Positions 14,325 to 25,640 of a DNA stretch of 64,000 nt are shown piece by piece. The notes under the pieces are model-generated. The model was not told where the DNA came from, ran no database searches, and saw only the letters and a program-made list of their open reading frames with translations. Origin of the DNA: Isoetes taiwanensis (Eukaryota; Streptophyta; Lycopodiopsida; Isoetales; Isoetaceae); contig JAJEKV010000017.1 in assembly GCA_021234155.1 (NCBI GenBank), forward strand, positions 17,618,372-17,682,371, read 5' to 3'. Within the stretch, counting starts at the first letter, position 1; each line of letters begins with the position of its first letter. A program made the position numbers and the translations under genes.

Positions 14325-14590
14325 TTCATGGAATGCTTTTTATACAATGTAGCTGCCAAAGCATTGCAACATGCTGAAATAGCTATAGAAATTGGCACTA
14401 CTGTTTTGAGAGCGTTCCTAATCAGTAACGCAATTGCTTCACTGTCTTCTTCAAGTGTTCCTGCAAGGGTTTCCGTGAGGTTTAAGTTCAGTCCATTCAC
14501 TCTAATCAGTGATGCAATTGCTTCACTGTCTTCTTCAAGTGTTCCTGCAAGGGTTTCCGTGAGGTTTAAGTTCAGTCCATTCACTCTATA
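14325..14590 (-). pseudogene. Unrecognised open frame interrupted by solo LTR C
   Basis: On the minus strand a frame runs through two 28-residue repeats (each containing NGLNLNLTETLAGTLEEDSE) and then a hydrophobic stretch (VVPISIAISACCNALAATLY) up to the LTR target site. If the LTR and one copy of the target duplication are ignored, the frame stays open for about 26 more codons on the other side (12786 downward) before a stop. That is compatible with an exon split by the insertion, but 26 codons can also stay open by chance. No family is recognised. Confidence 0.3.
14420..14587. repeat. 84-bp direct tandem duplication, two nearly identical units
   Basis: Units 14420-14503 and 14504-14587 differ only at AATCAGTAAC versus AATCAGTGAT. 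The length is a multiple of three, so the minus-strand frame is preserved and encodes a duplicated 28-residue segment. The near identity means the duplication is recent. Confidence 0.95.
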
Positions 14591-14663
14591 TAAATTATAT
14601 GAACATGCTTATGTCACATCAACATTCAAGCGCTTCATTCTATGCGCTACTCTTAAAAAAAAA

Positions 14664-14732
14664 CTATTCTATTCTATTCTATTCTATTCTATTCTATTCT
14701 ATTCTATTCTATTCTATTCTTTCTATTCTTTC
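14664..14732. repeat. (ATTCT)n pentanucleotide microsatellite
   Basis: About eleven ATTCT units, then imperfect TTCTATTCTTTC. Confidence 0.95.
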
Positions 14733-15654
14733 TTTCACATTCATGAAGTTCCAACTTTGCCTTCTCAAACCATGACCTATCAAAATTTCCATTTAACAAT
14801 ATTCTGAACTTGGATATGCAACACTCTCGGACATGCTCTCGAGCTTAATATTATTTTCCTTTAATGATATTCTGAAGGGAACTATGGGAAGGCAAAATGA
14901 ACATGTTCAACATCCATTCTAGTGCTTGATTGAATGAAGTTCTAATGATCATCCTTATGCCCTAAATGGTGGGCATCCAAGGTCTGGGTGGGTATGCAAT
15001 ATCTCCAACAAGATAGTAGTTACAAATGTAGTAGCTAGACGAGACAAAGAAGAACAGAGTAAAATCCTTTTCAATTATGACAGTTTTGTGTGTTTTGCTT
15101 TGAAGCAATGATCGACAAGTGATTTCCATCAATAGCACCAATAAGATGTGAGATTCTCCTACTTATTCAAAGTCCTTTGTCAAAATCTCTAATCTATCAT
15201 TCAATGACCATTTTATGCACAGGTACCTAATCTTCACTTCTCTGCAAATTCCTCAAATAACTCTAAGGGCAGTAGTATATCCTACACCTTACATGTTTGC
15301 AACTCCCCTAACGATAACTCCAATTGCCATTTTGCATAAATCTATGCACATTACCTTCTCCATTGAAATATATACACACATCTTGGTGTCTTCACGTACA
15401 AGAATGGGGCCTAAGGTATGAAAAACATGATGGAAGGTAGCTGTATATAATATAAGCTTGCTTCTGAACATATCATTAGTATAAGAATGTAGAAGAGCGC
15501 TCTTCATGAATGATGATAGCTTGTTATAACGCTAAAGAGGATGCGGATATCTTAAATACTTTCCATCAGAGGAACCAATCCTTTCAATATGAAGACACAT
15601 AATAGAAAACACCCATGTGATTTCTCCAAGAAATGCTACCCTGTATAGAATATC
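14733..15654. other. No recognisable gene
   Basis: AT-rich sequence with frames of at most about 70 codons and no motifs. Confidence 0.5.
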
Positions 15655-15789
15655 TAGCATAATAACAGGGGGTTTTCTTTGTGTTTTTATACACTTTTTT
15701 GAATGGTTTTCCTATGATTTGGTTGTTGTATTCATTTGCATGTACCAAATAGTATTTCTAGAGTGCTTCATTTCTTGACCGTTGATTTT
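15655..15789 (+). repeat. Dispersed repeat R3, copy 1
   Basis: Starts TAGCATAATAACAGGGGG and runs to about CGTTGATTTT. A second copy in the same orientation lies at 62895-63030 with the same start and end and scattered substitutions. Function and class unknown; no terminal inverted repeat is obvious. Confidence 0.8.
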
Positions 15790-15910
15790 CTCATTCTGTC
15801 AATTTTCCTAGTCTATGGTTTGAGTGCACGGGCCTCTTTAATATATTTAGTCTCAATTTAAAAAAAAGCAAAAAATTACAAACACATGCAGAAATCGACC
15901 AGATGCATTT

Positions 15911-16014
15911 AGGGTTTTTGGGTTGCCCCTAGGGGGGCAAACCCTTGTTTATGTGGGTTTTTAGCATATCCTAGGTATATGCTAGAATATCCCTAGGATA
16001 TGCTGGTGACTGCT
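15911..16014 (+). repeat. Dispersed repeat R5, copy 1, with a palindromic core
   Basis: Contains GGGTTGCCCCTAGGGGGG, in which TTGCCCCTAGGGGGGCAA is a perfect inverted repeat, then TTTATGTGGGT, CATATCCTAGGTATATGC and GGTGACTGCT. A copy in the opposite orientation lies at 35827-35934. Both copies sit upstream of, and in the same sense as, a gene remnant (neprosin-like here, small ORF plus PPR there). Confidence 0.75.
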
Positions 16015-16579
16015 AAAATCCTATTCTTCCTTGTAAATGCTCGGTCACCTGCGTTGTGGGTCAGGAATCCTTGAACCGGCTAACTGGGAAGACAGACAAA
16101 GCTCCAACGCTCAACGTGTGGCTGTCTCTCCGTGATTTCCATACTCGCATTGGCCCTAAAGAGCTGGTGTATTGATCTTGAATCTGATGTAATGTCATAA
16201 CAACGTGGCTGTTTCTAGAGCTCTTGCAAAATGGGAAAAATAGTCGGATGGGCTCTACACAGGCCTGGCTCCTGCATCGCATCTCTATTTTTATGGGTTG
16301 GCTCATGCATTCATATCTTTATTTTGTGGATACAGATGTCATTGCTCTGCCTTCGTTTCTATATACGTCATAGTATGGGTTTTTGGATTGTAGACCATGT
16401 TTCATGATCCGGATGTTGCAAGGAGAGCTTTTGTGGAATCAACTCTGATAGATGGTTCGTCAATAGAGCTCTGATCATTTTCGTAGTGGCCTTAGCACTT
16501 CCCATTGGCTTGCATTTTTCATAATGCAGATTCAACAGGTTTTAGTTGATTTCAAAACTCCATTTCAGCATCACCTGCT

Positions 16580-18026
16580 GTGGTAATGAAGCATCACCTA
16601 CTGTGCTCACTGGATGAGGTGCATGTTTTAGGCAGAAGGGAATGCAAAGCTCGAAGATTATACATGTACATTGATGAGAAGATGAGGCCCTCCTACACCC
16701 ATCAGAAAGACTTGGATTCAGGTAAGCTCCTTCACTCTTTGATTCCCTTCTTAGTCAACCATCTCATTCGTCTTTTAATGGATTGAAGCGAATAATACAT
16801 TAAACATGCTTTCAAATCCAGATCGTTATTCATGGAATCCATTTCCAAAACCACCGATGAAAGAGACACGCATTTTGGAGCCTTATAACTGCCAGGGCAG
16901 TGAATCGAGATCATTAATAGAGTGCAAGAAAAGTTGGAAATCATGGCTCAAAGCTAACTAGAAAAATAGTAACAAAGAGTACGATGATATTTCTTTTAGA
17001 TGTATGAGCTCCTAAATGGAGATAGAGACCCTCACTTGTTTATTTTCTGGACTGTAAGTGATCTTTAATGACTCCATTCTAGTTATGGCACACAAGATCC
17101 ACGTGTTTGCCTCTTTCTGACAGAGTACCACTTACTTTTGCTTCTGTATTTCCTGCATTTGTCTTCCACAGGCAGATTCTTACAAGGCATCTGGCTTCTA
17201 TAACCTGAGATGCACAGGATTTGTGCAAACCAGTGGCAGAATACTACTTGGAGGAAGCATTTCTACTTTATCAAGTCCTGATGCAAGCCTCTACTTCAAA
17301 AAATTTGTCATTTTCAAGGTATGCTTGGTTATAGGAACTTGCCATTACTTTTTTTTTTTGAAGGCAAGATGTTTTAATTTATAATAAATATGGTATACAA
17401 CCTTATTTATAAGCCTCTTAAAGGCTAGATGGAAAAAATTTGCACCACACCCAAAAAACAGGTGAGAGTGAGGCACTAACTAACTTAGTACTAAAATTAG
17501 AGTAGCTCTACATCTTCTTTGCCACATCTGATACTATTAGCGGACACACGTCCAGCCTTCTTCTCAACATGCAGCAAATACTAAAGGAGCAAGTCTACAT
17601 CCTTTCCGCCCATTAGCTGTGTCTCACTCCTCCCTGCAGTTCGGGTGTCAAAGATCCCTTATGGATTGAATAGAATTAAGCCCTGAACAGCCTAGATTGG
17701 GAGCTAAACCAGATGCATGTTCTTCCAATTCAAATGAAAACCAAAGGATCGTGTAGGAGCTGAGGCCATCTGAAGCTCCTACTTGCCATTACTTGTCTGG
17801 CTTGATAATATGTTTAACCTTCTTTTTAGCTAGTTAAGTTAATACCCTGTTACCGTAGGACCATAAACTTCCTCTTGATATATTGCATAGATGGTCTTCA
17901 CGATTCTTGCAGGTGGACAGGAAGCTGTGCTGGTAATGTGGTAGCTTGAGTCTGGAAAACAACAATTTTTACCAAGACTTGGGGGCCCTATTTCATACAT
18001 TGCTGACAGTCCAGATCCTTCTAAAT
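16580..18026 (+). pseudogene. Neprosin-domain (DUF239) protein gene, decayed
   Basis: Exon-like pieces of a plant neprosin-family protein (secreted glutamic-peptidase type fold) with good splice signals. 17000-17053 (after TTCTTTTAG, before GTAAGT) encodes NGDRDPHLFIFWT, matching the GD-x-x-TRLF-x-YWT segment. 17172-17318 (after CTTCCACAG, before GTATGC) encodes SYKASGFYNLRCTGFVQTSG and then ISTLSS, matching the signature A-x-GCYN-x-x-C-x-GFVQT and the following I-x-P-x-S. Both exons are phase 0. A further piece from 17913 (after TTCTTGCAG) starts VDRKLCW and keeps ENNNFY and ALFHTL at the positions of the GNWWL...GYWP...LF region, but has an in-frame TAA at 17934. Upstream pieces around 16600-16720 and 16818-16960, including KMRPSYTHQ, may be the activation-peptide region; that part is weak. 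A retroposon sits in the intron after 17318. The stop and the missing pieces argue for a pseudogene. Confidence 0.7.
17350..17780 (-). mobile_element. Poly(A)-tailed retroposon in an intron, 13-bp target duplication
   Basis: Flanked by ACTTGCCATTACT at 17337-17349 and 17781-17793. The left side begins with a T-tract (17350-17359), so the inserted copy lies on the minus strand with its poly(A) tail at the left. The roughly 430-bp body has no clear reading frame. The length and tail fit a truncated LINE or a long SINE. It sits inside the neprosin-like gene. Confidence 0.85.
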
Positions 18027-19490
18027 TTTCTGTGAGATCAACGCTGTGTCATAAACTACTTACACATTCCTTTTTATTCATGTCTCACAGTTAAGTTGCG
18101 CTGATAATTCCATAAACTTTTTGAACATAGGGAATGGTTCAAAGCACCAAGGTTATATTTTTCTTTTGTGCGTTCTAGATGTATTGTTTGGCCTTATCTT
18201 GGTGTATTTAGCATATTCAATATTTTGCAGCCATCTACGCTCCCACATAAAAGTTATAAATATAAGAGCAACACGAGCGCTATGCTGGAGCCTCAGAAAG
18301 GCAGTATCGTTCTGCCTACTGTCAATTCGGTGCACTTTTATGACTGCAGATTTGATAGGCATATTGCAGAGGTTTGTTTTTTTCTTATGTTAGGTTAATG
18401 GAAACATATAATCTTTGAACAATGGCAACATGGAATAGGTTCAGGTTCGTAGATCTCTATTTTTATCGTTTCTTAAGATCAAGTAAAAAAATTGTGATTG
18501 TAATTTCGTTACAATAGGTTCAAGTCCTTCAAAAGAACTATGTTTCGGGGTCCGAGGATTCAATCACATTCTGTAAATTGATGTGCTTTATAGATTTGTC
18601 ACTAAATATTGTGTCCGAAAATATTTTTGGCCCTATGATTTAATTTTGGTGGCTGTACTTGGATTTTCGGCTTATGGCTTGGATATGGCCACGGTTGATA
18701 TTAGAGTTCCAGATGAAAGTATAGGTGGTACATTTCTGTATTGTTTGTTCAAGTGGGGCAAGTCCACAGATAGGCAGTTTGATCTTTCTCTATTCAGATT
18801 GAATAAGAAATGTCTACATTCAATCCGATTTAAAGCAAGGGCTTTAGGGCGTATATGGTAAACCTTTTAGGTAGGAGGGCGTCCTACCTCATACAAGAAA
18901 GTTGAGGGCATTTTTCAAAGCTCATACAACATTCTCTATGACCACAGGATGACCACAGCAAGTTGCTCCATGAGCCCGTCCTGGCCATTCTGATATGCAT
19001 CATACTTTCAAAAGCAGCAGAATTGTCCCGTAGTTCTGGGTTGTTTGCAATGATGGAAGAAGCTTATATGACAATTATCCAACGAAAAGCCCGGAGTTGG
19101 GAGTTGTTCTACACATTGCATAACATTTGGTATCCATGGCATGCAATTTTTTTATGAGAAGTTCCACATGCACATCAAATACGTTTCTAAACTTCTTTTA
19201 AATGTATGTTATTTTGCAGCGTTACTGAGCGTAATTAAGATACAGATCCAGAGCTTATGACCCTTGAATCAGGAACAGAGCATTCTCATAGTTTTTTATT
19301 TGTTCTGCAGATGCAGAACGAAGTGGGCAAATAAAGATATTCATCCCTTGAAATGTTTCTTTTGCAAAGCTGGTTGGCCTCTTATAGAAGCTTAGTGAAA
19401 AAGAAGCAACCGTAGTTCGCTTATGGACGGTTGTAGACTTTTACTTTTGCCATTTCTATGGAATCATTGTGATAGATTGGTCCTTAGGAT
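18027..19490. other. No recognisable gene
   Basis: Frames of 60-92 codons (18121-18398, 18583-18861) with no domain motif; the region should hold the last exons of the neprosin-like gene if they survive, but none is identifiable. Confidence 0.45.
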
Positions 19491-19855
19491 GGGTGTTCTA
19501 TTTGCAGTGCACTTTGGCGTTTTGATGGCTTCTATGAACAAGAATATTATTTTATAGAGAAATATATTTGCACGACATAAAAGTGTACCAAGCCTCTATC
19601 TAATGTTTGCAAAGACAAGCTTAGTCTACGCAAGTTGTGTGAGACCATGGAACGTTTGGAATGTATGAAGTTTGTAATCGTTAGCAAAAATGTATGGGCG
19701 TTTTATTTGCACTGCACTTTGTCATTTTGATGGCTTCTATGAACAAGATTTTTATTTGATAGAGAAATTTATTTGAACGGCATAGAAGTGTCCCAAGGCT
19801 CTACCTAATGTTTGCAAAGAGAAGCTTAGTCTATGCAAGATGTGAGATCATGAAA
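19491..19855. repeat. Diverged tandem duplication, about 202-bp spacing
   Basis: Copies start at about 19491 and 19693 with TGGG(T/C)GTT(C/T)TATTTGCA, and both contain TTTTGATGGCTTCTATGAAC, then CTAATGTTTGCAAAGA and AAGCTTAGTCTA. No coding sense. Confidence 0.9.
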
Positions 19856-21239
19856 CTCTTTTTCTTTTGTGGCACAAACAATTTCTTGCAATTTAGTTTG
19901 CTTTATAAGGCATAAGGGAGAAGTAAACGATCCATTGATCAAATGCATGCTTAATATATATTGCGATGTTATTAATTGCGCACAACCCAGGAGTGATTTC
20001 TGCCTTTGTAATTGACATTGGTGTGCTACATAATATTGCAAAAGGATTAGTTCATCCAAGCGCTATATATGTGGATTAGAGTCCAAATGCCCACAGGCCT
20101 CGAAATTGTAATTGAAGTAATGTTAAGAAGTCTACAAAATGTTAACTTGAAGGGTTAAATCATCTATACTGCTCAGGATAGACACACTTAACTTCACATC
20201 GTCCTTCAATACAATCAAGTATGATAAACTTCGTATAATTCTTGGGGAACAGTTTAAACTTCAAGGTAATCCCAAATAACGCCTAACCACAACACTTGGG
20301 CAAAGCTCCCTATCTTGGCAGGTCTTATTTTTCAAACACTATCATAAGCACGTATGATGCAAGTCGCCGGTGTCAGAATAGCGATCTAATTGTCGCCCGA
20401 TAATCTGGCAACATCATATTTTAAATTCTTTTGGTGCCTAATAATGTTGAACTCCCATTCCAGGTTGAGCGCATGCAATTTCCGCTGCGTCCAACCTTTG
20501 ATATGAGATGTGGAGTCCGAGACCATTACCACTATATGTTAGGAGAGAGACTATCTACAACAACATTTCAGAATGTAATGTGCACATGATCTACACTGAT
20601 TCGTTCGTCTCTCTATAAGGCACACGGCATTGTTGTAGTGCTCATTGCAAGGAGAAAGATCAATGTGGTATTTAAGATCAAAGCATTTTGGAGTGTTTTG
20701 GTTTATAGAAGACAAATCTGTAGTAGATATCGAAAGATTCTTGAGGAACTCTAATCGAGAACACTGTAATGATGATATTATTTTTGCTAACAAACCGCCC
20801 TCCATTCACAAACATTCTCTGATTGCATCTAAAATTAAGACTCAAGGAAGGCAATACCAACAAACCCCTTAGTCTGATATGGATTTAGTGGAGATTTTGA
20901 TGGAGACACACTCCATGTATTTGTTCCGTGGTCCGTATTATCTCGATGGGCAACCCTCCGTGCGCAGCACTTGTTGTTTTTGCTTAAGCTACGAATGGAA
21001 CTCCATAACCCTATCTCGTGTTACCCTCTTCATCTCGTGTTTTAACAGCATTTGCAGACTGCAAAATAAGCTGAATTTTTACTTCCTTCTCCTCTCAATT
21101 TGAAGAGCCAGATGTGGGTCAACGTTTTCCGACAATGGTAAGCTTCTAGGCTAAAATTTCCTTGTGAAGGATACGATGCTTCGTCCATTCGTGGGTTTAA
21201 CCCTAAAACCCTTGATTCTGCTTTTTTTCTTTCTGCCAG
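19856..21239. other. No recognisable gene
   Basis: Short frames only. Contains GGGCAACCCTCCGTGCGCAG at about 20949, which recurs on the opposite strand at about 28690 and marks a small dispersed repeat. Confidence 0.5.
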
Positions 21240-21756
21240 ATGCTCAAAAAATGGGCTTGATATTTCCCAAGCAAAAGACCCGGCTTTTAAAGATGTTCTT
21301 TCTTTCATTTGTCATCGAATATCTGTGAAACCAGCATCCAAACCTCATCTTTCTGCTAAACTCTGCTTAGCTGGTTCTAGAATCCGTTTCTTAGGCATGA
21401 AATTTAACTGGTCTGCATTTATCTGCGACAAAATCCGTAAGGAAATCTGTGCTATTAAGGAAGGGAAATACTGGAAATGTAAATATGCTCAATATATAAC
21501 CATGATTTTAGAATATAGTATACAGGAATTTGGAGGAAGAGTATGCATGTCTTTGAAATTAGAAGAAAAGCAGAGCTTTTTGGTTGCAGAAGATGCGATT
21601 AACACTTCAGTCCTAAAACAACACCGCGAAAGCTTGGCTACTACACAGTCTGAATTTATCAATGTTAGTAGTGATGAGGAATCAGTCGCAGAGGCTATTC
21701 CTGTTGCATCAAAACGCCCTAAAATTAAAACGGATTATGATGCTGATTATTACTGA
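21240..21756 (+). CDS. Unrecognised exon-like open frame, about 172 codons
   Basis: A frame without a start codon opens right after an excellent splice acceptor (a pyrimidine run ending TTTCTGCCAG at 21239) and runs to a TGA ending at 21756, so it looks like a terminal exon. The first in-frame Met is at 21325. It contains LCLAGSRIRFLGMKFNWSAF and YAQYITMILEYSIQEFGG, then a Ser/Glu-rich acidic stretch (NVSSDEESVAEA) and a basic KRPKIK patch before a DYDADYY end. The organisation (a folded domain, then an acidic tail with a nuclear-signal-like patch) suggests a nuclear or transposon-derived protein. I do not recognise the family. No upstream exon was found with confidence. Confidence 0.45.
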
Positions 21757-23195
21757 ATTGTCATTCTGTTTCTGACCTTTTAAGCTTTAAGATATCATGG
21801 CAGTGGGTTCCTTATCACTAATTTTGGCTCCATTCCAGAAATCATTGGATGGCAAAATGCTTTGTCTAGTTCCTAATCTACAGTTTCTACTTGCAAGCTC
21901 TTCACCGAAATTAAACTTGCAAGCTGGTTCTTCTAAAAAGACTTATGAACTGGGTGCAGGTTAGAAGCTGGTTTTCTCTCAAAGAATCTTCAATTATGCT
22001 GCCAGATTTGAGTTGATGGGCAATTTGACCGGAATGCATGCAACCTCTATTGGGTAGACTATGCACAAGAAGCAATGTGTGTCATTTGCACATGGACCAC
22101 AAAAATCATCTCAGGTAAATCTCTACACTAGCCTGCATTTTGATCTATCTAATCCTTTGTAACTTATTGTACATCCGAAGATCTTCTTACCACGATGTAC
22201 TGCCAGTTTCAGAGATACAAAAGATGTTAGATGCAGGAAAGCCTTGTAGGATCAAAACAGAGTGGAGCAAGAAATTTGGTGGTTATAGGATGTATATGGC
22301 CTAACTTTTACAGGCGATCTGTGGCTTCCATAAAGCAGCAGCTGCATCAGCAATTTGGGATGTTTTGAAAACTTCCATGGATTCCAGTTTTTTACTGCTA
22401 CCAATAATGAATCACCTCACTAATGAAGCAATCTAGCAGCAATTTTAATGCCAAGTTTTTGGGAACTGAAGAGTTTAAATGTTCTGCTGATACAGATCAA
22501 CCGACAAGAGTCATCGTTGGGAAGGAAAAACCTTCATGGGGTCTTCAACATTGCTTGGTTCTTGTAAATTCTTAGGCTGTTCAGACTCCTCCAGACTGCA
22601 CAAGCTACTTTTGTTATGCTACATATTCATTGTCGGTGCTTCATTATAGGAAACTTGAGAATGGAGAGAAGATATCTTGGTTGCTGCAAATAATATCTTG
22701 AGGTGTAACTGCCATGTTCTGCAATGATCTCATGCTATGCACTTATTACATCATATCCATTACTTCTTAGTTTAGGCTACCAAGTTCCTTAAATTTTGTG
22801 TAAGTTGACTACATGCATGCTTCATTTGCATATTCTTTATTGTTTATTATAAGTGTTGCTTATTGCAGAAAGAAAGATTTGTTATTCCATGAGTTACTCT
22901 ATTCTGGTATGTTGATATCTAAGAAAGGCTTCACGCCAGTTGAGATAGCTTCAATTCTTATGTGTAAAGTCAATTGGGATACAAACATGATTATGTTCTT
23001 AAGACTTCTAAAGTAGTGCCTCCATTAATCGAAGTAGGGTATTCGGAGTCTCAGACTCAAAGTCTAAATTTGGAGTCTATAAATTATGCAATTTAAAATA
23101 TATGGTTTGCAATAACACATCATTCATTTTGTATTTTTATTTTTTTGTTTACCTCGAAGTTTATCTATCTTTGCTTCTTTTGGGGCCCGAAGAGC
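21757..23195. other. No recognisable gene
   Basis: Frames of less than 70 codons, no motifs; T-rich before 23196. Confidence 0.5.
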
Positions 23196-23312
23196 CCAAT
23201 TTTTTTTTTTAATATAACAATCAACATAACTACTATTAATATTGATTAACACAAACCATTACATTCAACATGTTTAAATTAAAATCCCCCTAAAACCCCC
23301 TTTGGTTTGGGT
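23196..23312 (+). repeat. Dispersed repeat R4, copy 1
   Basis: A GAGCCCAATTTTTTTTTT start is followed by ATTAACACAAACCATTACAT and then TTTAAATTAAAATCCCCCT and AAACCCCC. The same order recurs at 63815-64000, where the middle is expanded by short tandem units. Confidence 0.75.
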
Positions 23313-24120
23313 GCAACGAGAGCTGTTGGATAAGCATATTCACCCCTTATTCCTTAATCTACACCATACACAAAGTTCCTCATTTGTGGGGTATGGATGT
23401 ATAGAATTTGCTATACTGTATAACAAGATTCGCAAAATACTATAAGATTTACAGTATGAAAATTCGATAAACATTCAACTCAATCATATTTTAAACATAA
23501 CTAGAAACGTGTGCCCGGTCATGGACGTGTGATTGGGTGACCTAATAGAATAATAAGCTATAGATAAATAGAATAGGAAGCTATAAACGTAATCCACATA
23601 CATTATATTTCTAGATGTAACAGAGTGTCAAGTATGAATGGTATAGGAGTTTTGGATGTCAAGCATTAGCCATGGGTGCAAGGAATGGGTAGGTATAATG
23701 GAATGCATATATGTAATGGGGTAGATATAATGGAGTATTGGTTGATGTATGTAAGAGCTTGAGATTTTGTCAAAGATCGCAATTCCAATGTGTAGTTTAA
23801 CACAAATGCAGTTAGAACGTAGTGGAACATTACATATTGAGTGTGTGTGAATGGGAGGTGGGAGATGTGTGTGGGTCTCGAGTGTGTCGCTTCATAATAT
23901 CTAGTATAGCCATAGCATGAGCATTGGTGAACCCAATGATGCTAGCATACATTTTGTAGCCATTGAGCAAGATGTTTAGTTGATACATGTGAAATTTGTT
24001 GTGGAATATAAGGTCCAATAGGTATTTGTGGTGGAATATGAGGTCCAATAGAATGTTAAGTCTTAATGCATGACTTACAATGTTGGCTTTGTATTCTTAT
24101 AAGTTTCGCATAGATTAGAG
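23313..24120. other. No recognisable gene
   Basis: AT-rich, no supported frame. Confidence 0.5.
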
Positions 24121-25640
24121 CCCTCGGATCGCCATGCTGGGAAGGGACGAGCTATTATATAAGGCCACTCCCCCTTTGGGACCGGTTATCGGCGTCTTCT
24201 CACAGCAGCACTTCGTCCATTCTCGTTGCTTCCCTCCCTTCCCGCCCTGCTGCGTGGGGGCATGCGTCTCTTTTTCATTTATGTTTTTTGTTCATGCTAT
24301 AATCATGTTTTCTTTTTTTTTTTCTTTTTCTTTTTGTTGTCCACCTTGGGTGTTGCTATAATCATGTTTTCTTTTTCATCGGCATCATGCCGCATTATTC
24401 TCCACCTGCGAGTGATTGCTGTTTATTTCCACCTCGAGGGTGATGCATATTTTCACATAATGGTTCTCCATCCGGTGGGTGATGCTTTTCCACCCTATGG
24501 GTGATGCTATTTCTTTTCTGTTGTGTTCTTTTTCATCTGTTTTTATCGCTCATATCTTTGGGAGCTTATTGTTGTGCGGTTTGCGTCATCATTGCCGTGC
24601 ATGTTTGCTTTTCTCTAACCATTCATGGGTGTTTTTTAGGGTTCTTTTGTGTTGCTTGCAGGATTCCGCCGTCTTCTGGGGTCCTGCTATATTTGTGTTC
24701 GCCATCAACCCATCTCCTTCGGTTCTCCAGGAAACACATTCAAGGTTGTTGGCGACCATTTCTCATTAGGGTTTTCCTCGAAAACCCGAAAGGGCGGGGT
24801 TTTTTATCCCGATGAGAAGTTGTCGCCATTACCCTTCTATATTGCCTGTGCACATTTCTTTTTACGGAGTAGTCCGATATTGTTCCTATGGTCAGCTACC
24901 CCTCTCTATTCTTCAAAACATTGTATACTGCTGCTGTGATGAATGACAAGCCTATCTATCGGCCGGTTTTGTGTCTCTTGCGAGTCCCTTCCCAGAATAA
25001 CCAGTTTAAACCATAAAGTTAATTCGACAATGGTTTTGGTATTATCCATGCTTAATGTCCATAATTTCATCGGCGCTTCCTCTTCTCTCAGCAGTACCTT
25101 ATTCTCTTTGAACCCACCCTCCCCCCCTTCTTTGTTTATTATATTTTGTACAAGTTCTGTTTATCATGTTTTTCCACCTGCTGGGTGATGCTTTTTTTCC
25201 ACCCCCTAGGTGATGCTATTCTCTGGTATGTTGTCTCGTTTGTTGTGTTGGTGATGTGCAGGTACAGGTTGGCGAGCGACATCTGTTTCGACTTCTCTAT
25301 GCGGGGGTTTTTGGGAGCGATTCTATGCCTTACGTTTGTCTAAGCCCCTTGCCGAACGCTTATCACTAGGGTTTTTCCTCGAAAACCCGAAAGGGCGGGT
25401 TTTTTAATCCCGGTGATAAGCTTTCGGCAGGTACATCAGCCACTCATCTATTAGCATTGTATTTTTTTGGGGGTCCAAATGATATAATTGGATTTTCCTT
25501 TTTTTTTCGTGGGTAGTTCGCATGTGTGCGGCTACCCACTGTCCACCATTGTAGAAAATCTGCTGAGATGAATGAGAAGCCTATCGGGCGGTTTGTTGGT
25601 TTCTTGCGAGTCCCATTCTAGAATATGTACTATTATTAGT
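24121..25640 (+). mobile_element. Duplicated retroelement leader or LTR-like region
   Basis: A TATA box (TATATAA, 24156-24162) is followed by C/T-rich leader-type sequence and then two similar units of about 0.5 kb. Each unit has a repeated '(G)GGTGATGC' motif in TTTCCACC context, a hairpin block (24761-24818 and 25361-25420) with AGGGTTTT...AAAACCCGAAAGGGCGGG...TTTTTTA(A)TCCCG, and an end AATGA(C/G)AAGCCTATC followed by TCTTGCGAGTCCC(T/A)TTC. This resembles the U3-R-U5 part of an LTR element or a small terminal-repeat element with partial internal duplication. No gag or pol frame is seen; the open frames here are low-complexity Phe-rich shadows. Confidence 0.5.

Noticed and set aside
24134-25343. 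Several Phe- and Cys-rich frames with hydrophobic stretches that look like membrane proteins
   Set aside because: Low-complexity T-rich leader DNA; frames overlap in all three phases and follow the duplicated repeat units.
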